Shown one piece after another: positions 13,842-13,866 of a DNA stretch of 13,866 bases. The DNA comes from an uncultured Lachnospiraceae bacterium (lineage in GTDB: Bacteria > Bacillota > Clostridia > Lachnospirales > Lachnospiraceae), in NCBI GenBank assembly GCA_910589105.1, contig CAJUST010000037.1:1-13866 (forward strand), written 5' to 3'. Each line of letters starts with the position of its first letter. The first letter of the stretch is position 1. Below the pieces are notes generated by a model. It saw only the letters and a list, made by a program, of their open reading frames with translations. It was not told the origin of the DNA and made no database searches. Made by a program: the position numbers and the translations under genes.

Positions 13842-13866
13842 TCCGCATAGGGATTGTGGAATTTGT

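Overview
The window looks like chromosomal DNA of a low- to mid-GC Bacillota, most likely a Clostridia/Lachnospiraceae-type bacterium. The evidence is strong GGAGG ribosome binding sites, sigma-A-like promoters, a divergent scpAB and D,D-carboxypeptidase pair, a heterodimeric multidrug-type ABC exporter and a transporter-linked two-component system. The taxon is inferred from gene content and style, not from a marker gene. Nothing here is clearly phage or CRISPR. Most of it is ordinary chromosome, with a possible break or insertion boundary in the last 50 bases.

Layout. Positions 1-293 hold no gene, only a hairpin and the promoter region of the first operon. Positions 294-3705 (+) form a four-gene module: OmpR-type response regulator, BcrA-like ABC ATPase, ABC-2 permease, and a short histidine kinase with one membrane segment and no outside sensor domain. 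Three direct repeats spaced exactly 12 bp apart lie just before the ATPase gene and are the best candidate site for the regulator. This gene set usually senses and resists peptide or cell-wall antibiotics. Positions 3726-4935 (-) hold a MarR repressor followed one base later by a TauE/SafE-type permease, with a palindromic operator candidate upstream of marR. Positions 5139-6071 (-) encode an unrecognised protein with a two-CxxC zinc ribbon and hydrophobic helices. It is divergent from rtcB (6200-7405, +), an RNA ligase with all its metal and guanylylation residues, and the two promoters are nearly back to back.

Positions 7406-7693 are intergenic, with one strong hairpin and a second long imperfect inverted repeat. 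Positions 7694-11678 (-) hold two overlapping genes for a heterodimeric ABC exporter with one degenerate and one intact ATP site. The larger subunit carries a polar insertion of about 130 residues between its first two membrane helices. Directly upstream on the same strand is a tRNA-Pro(GGG) with its own extended -10 promoter and a downstream terminator-like hairpin. Positions 11910-13230 (-) are scpB and scpA, the kleisin and winged-helix partners of SMC. Divergent from them, 13368-13841 (+) is the N-terminal part of a secreted D-alanyl-D-alanine carboxypeptidase. It departs from the family at about 13820 and stops.

No wholly new system is evident. The observations most worth following up are the broken carboxypeptidase, the triple 12-bp repeat, the zinc-ribbon protein facing rtcB, and the structured 7461-7678 intergenic region.
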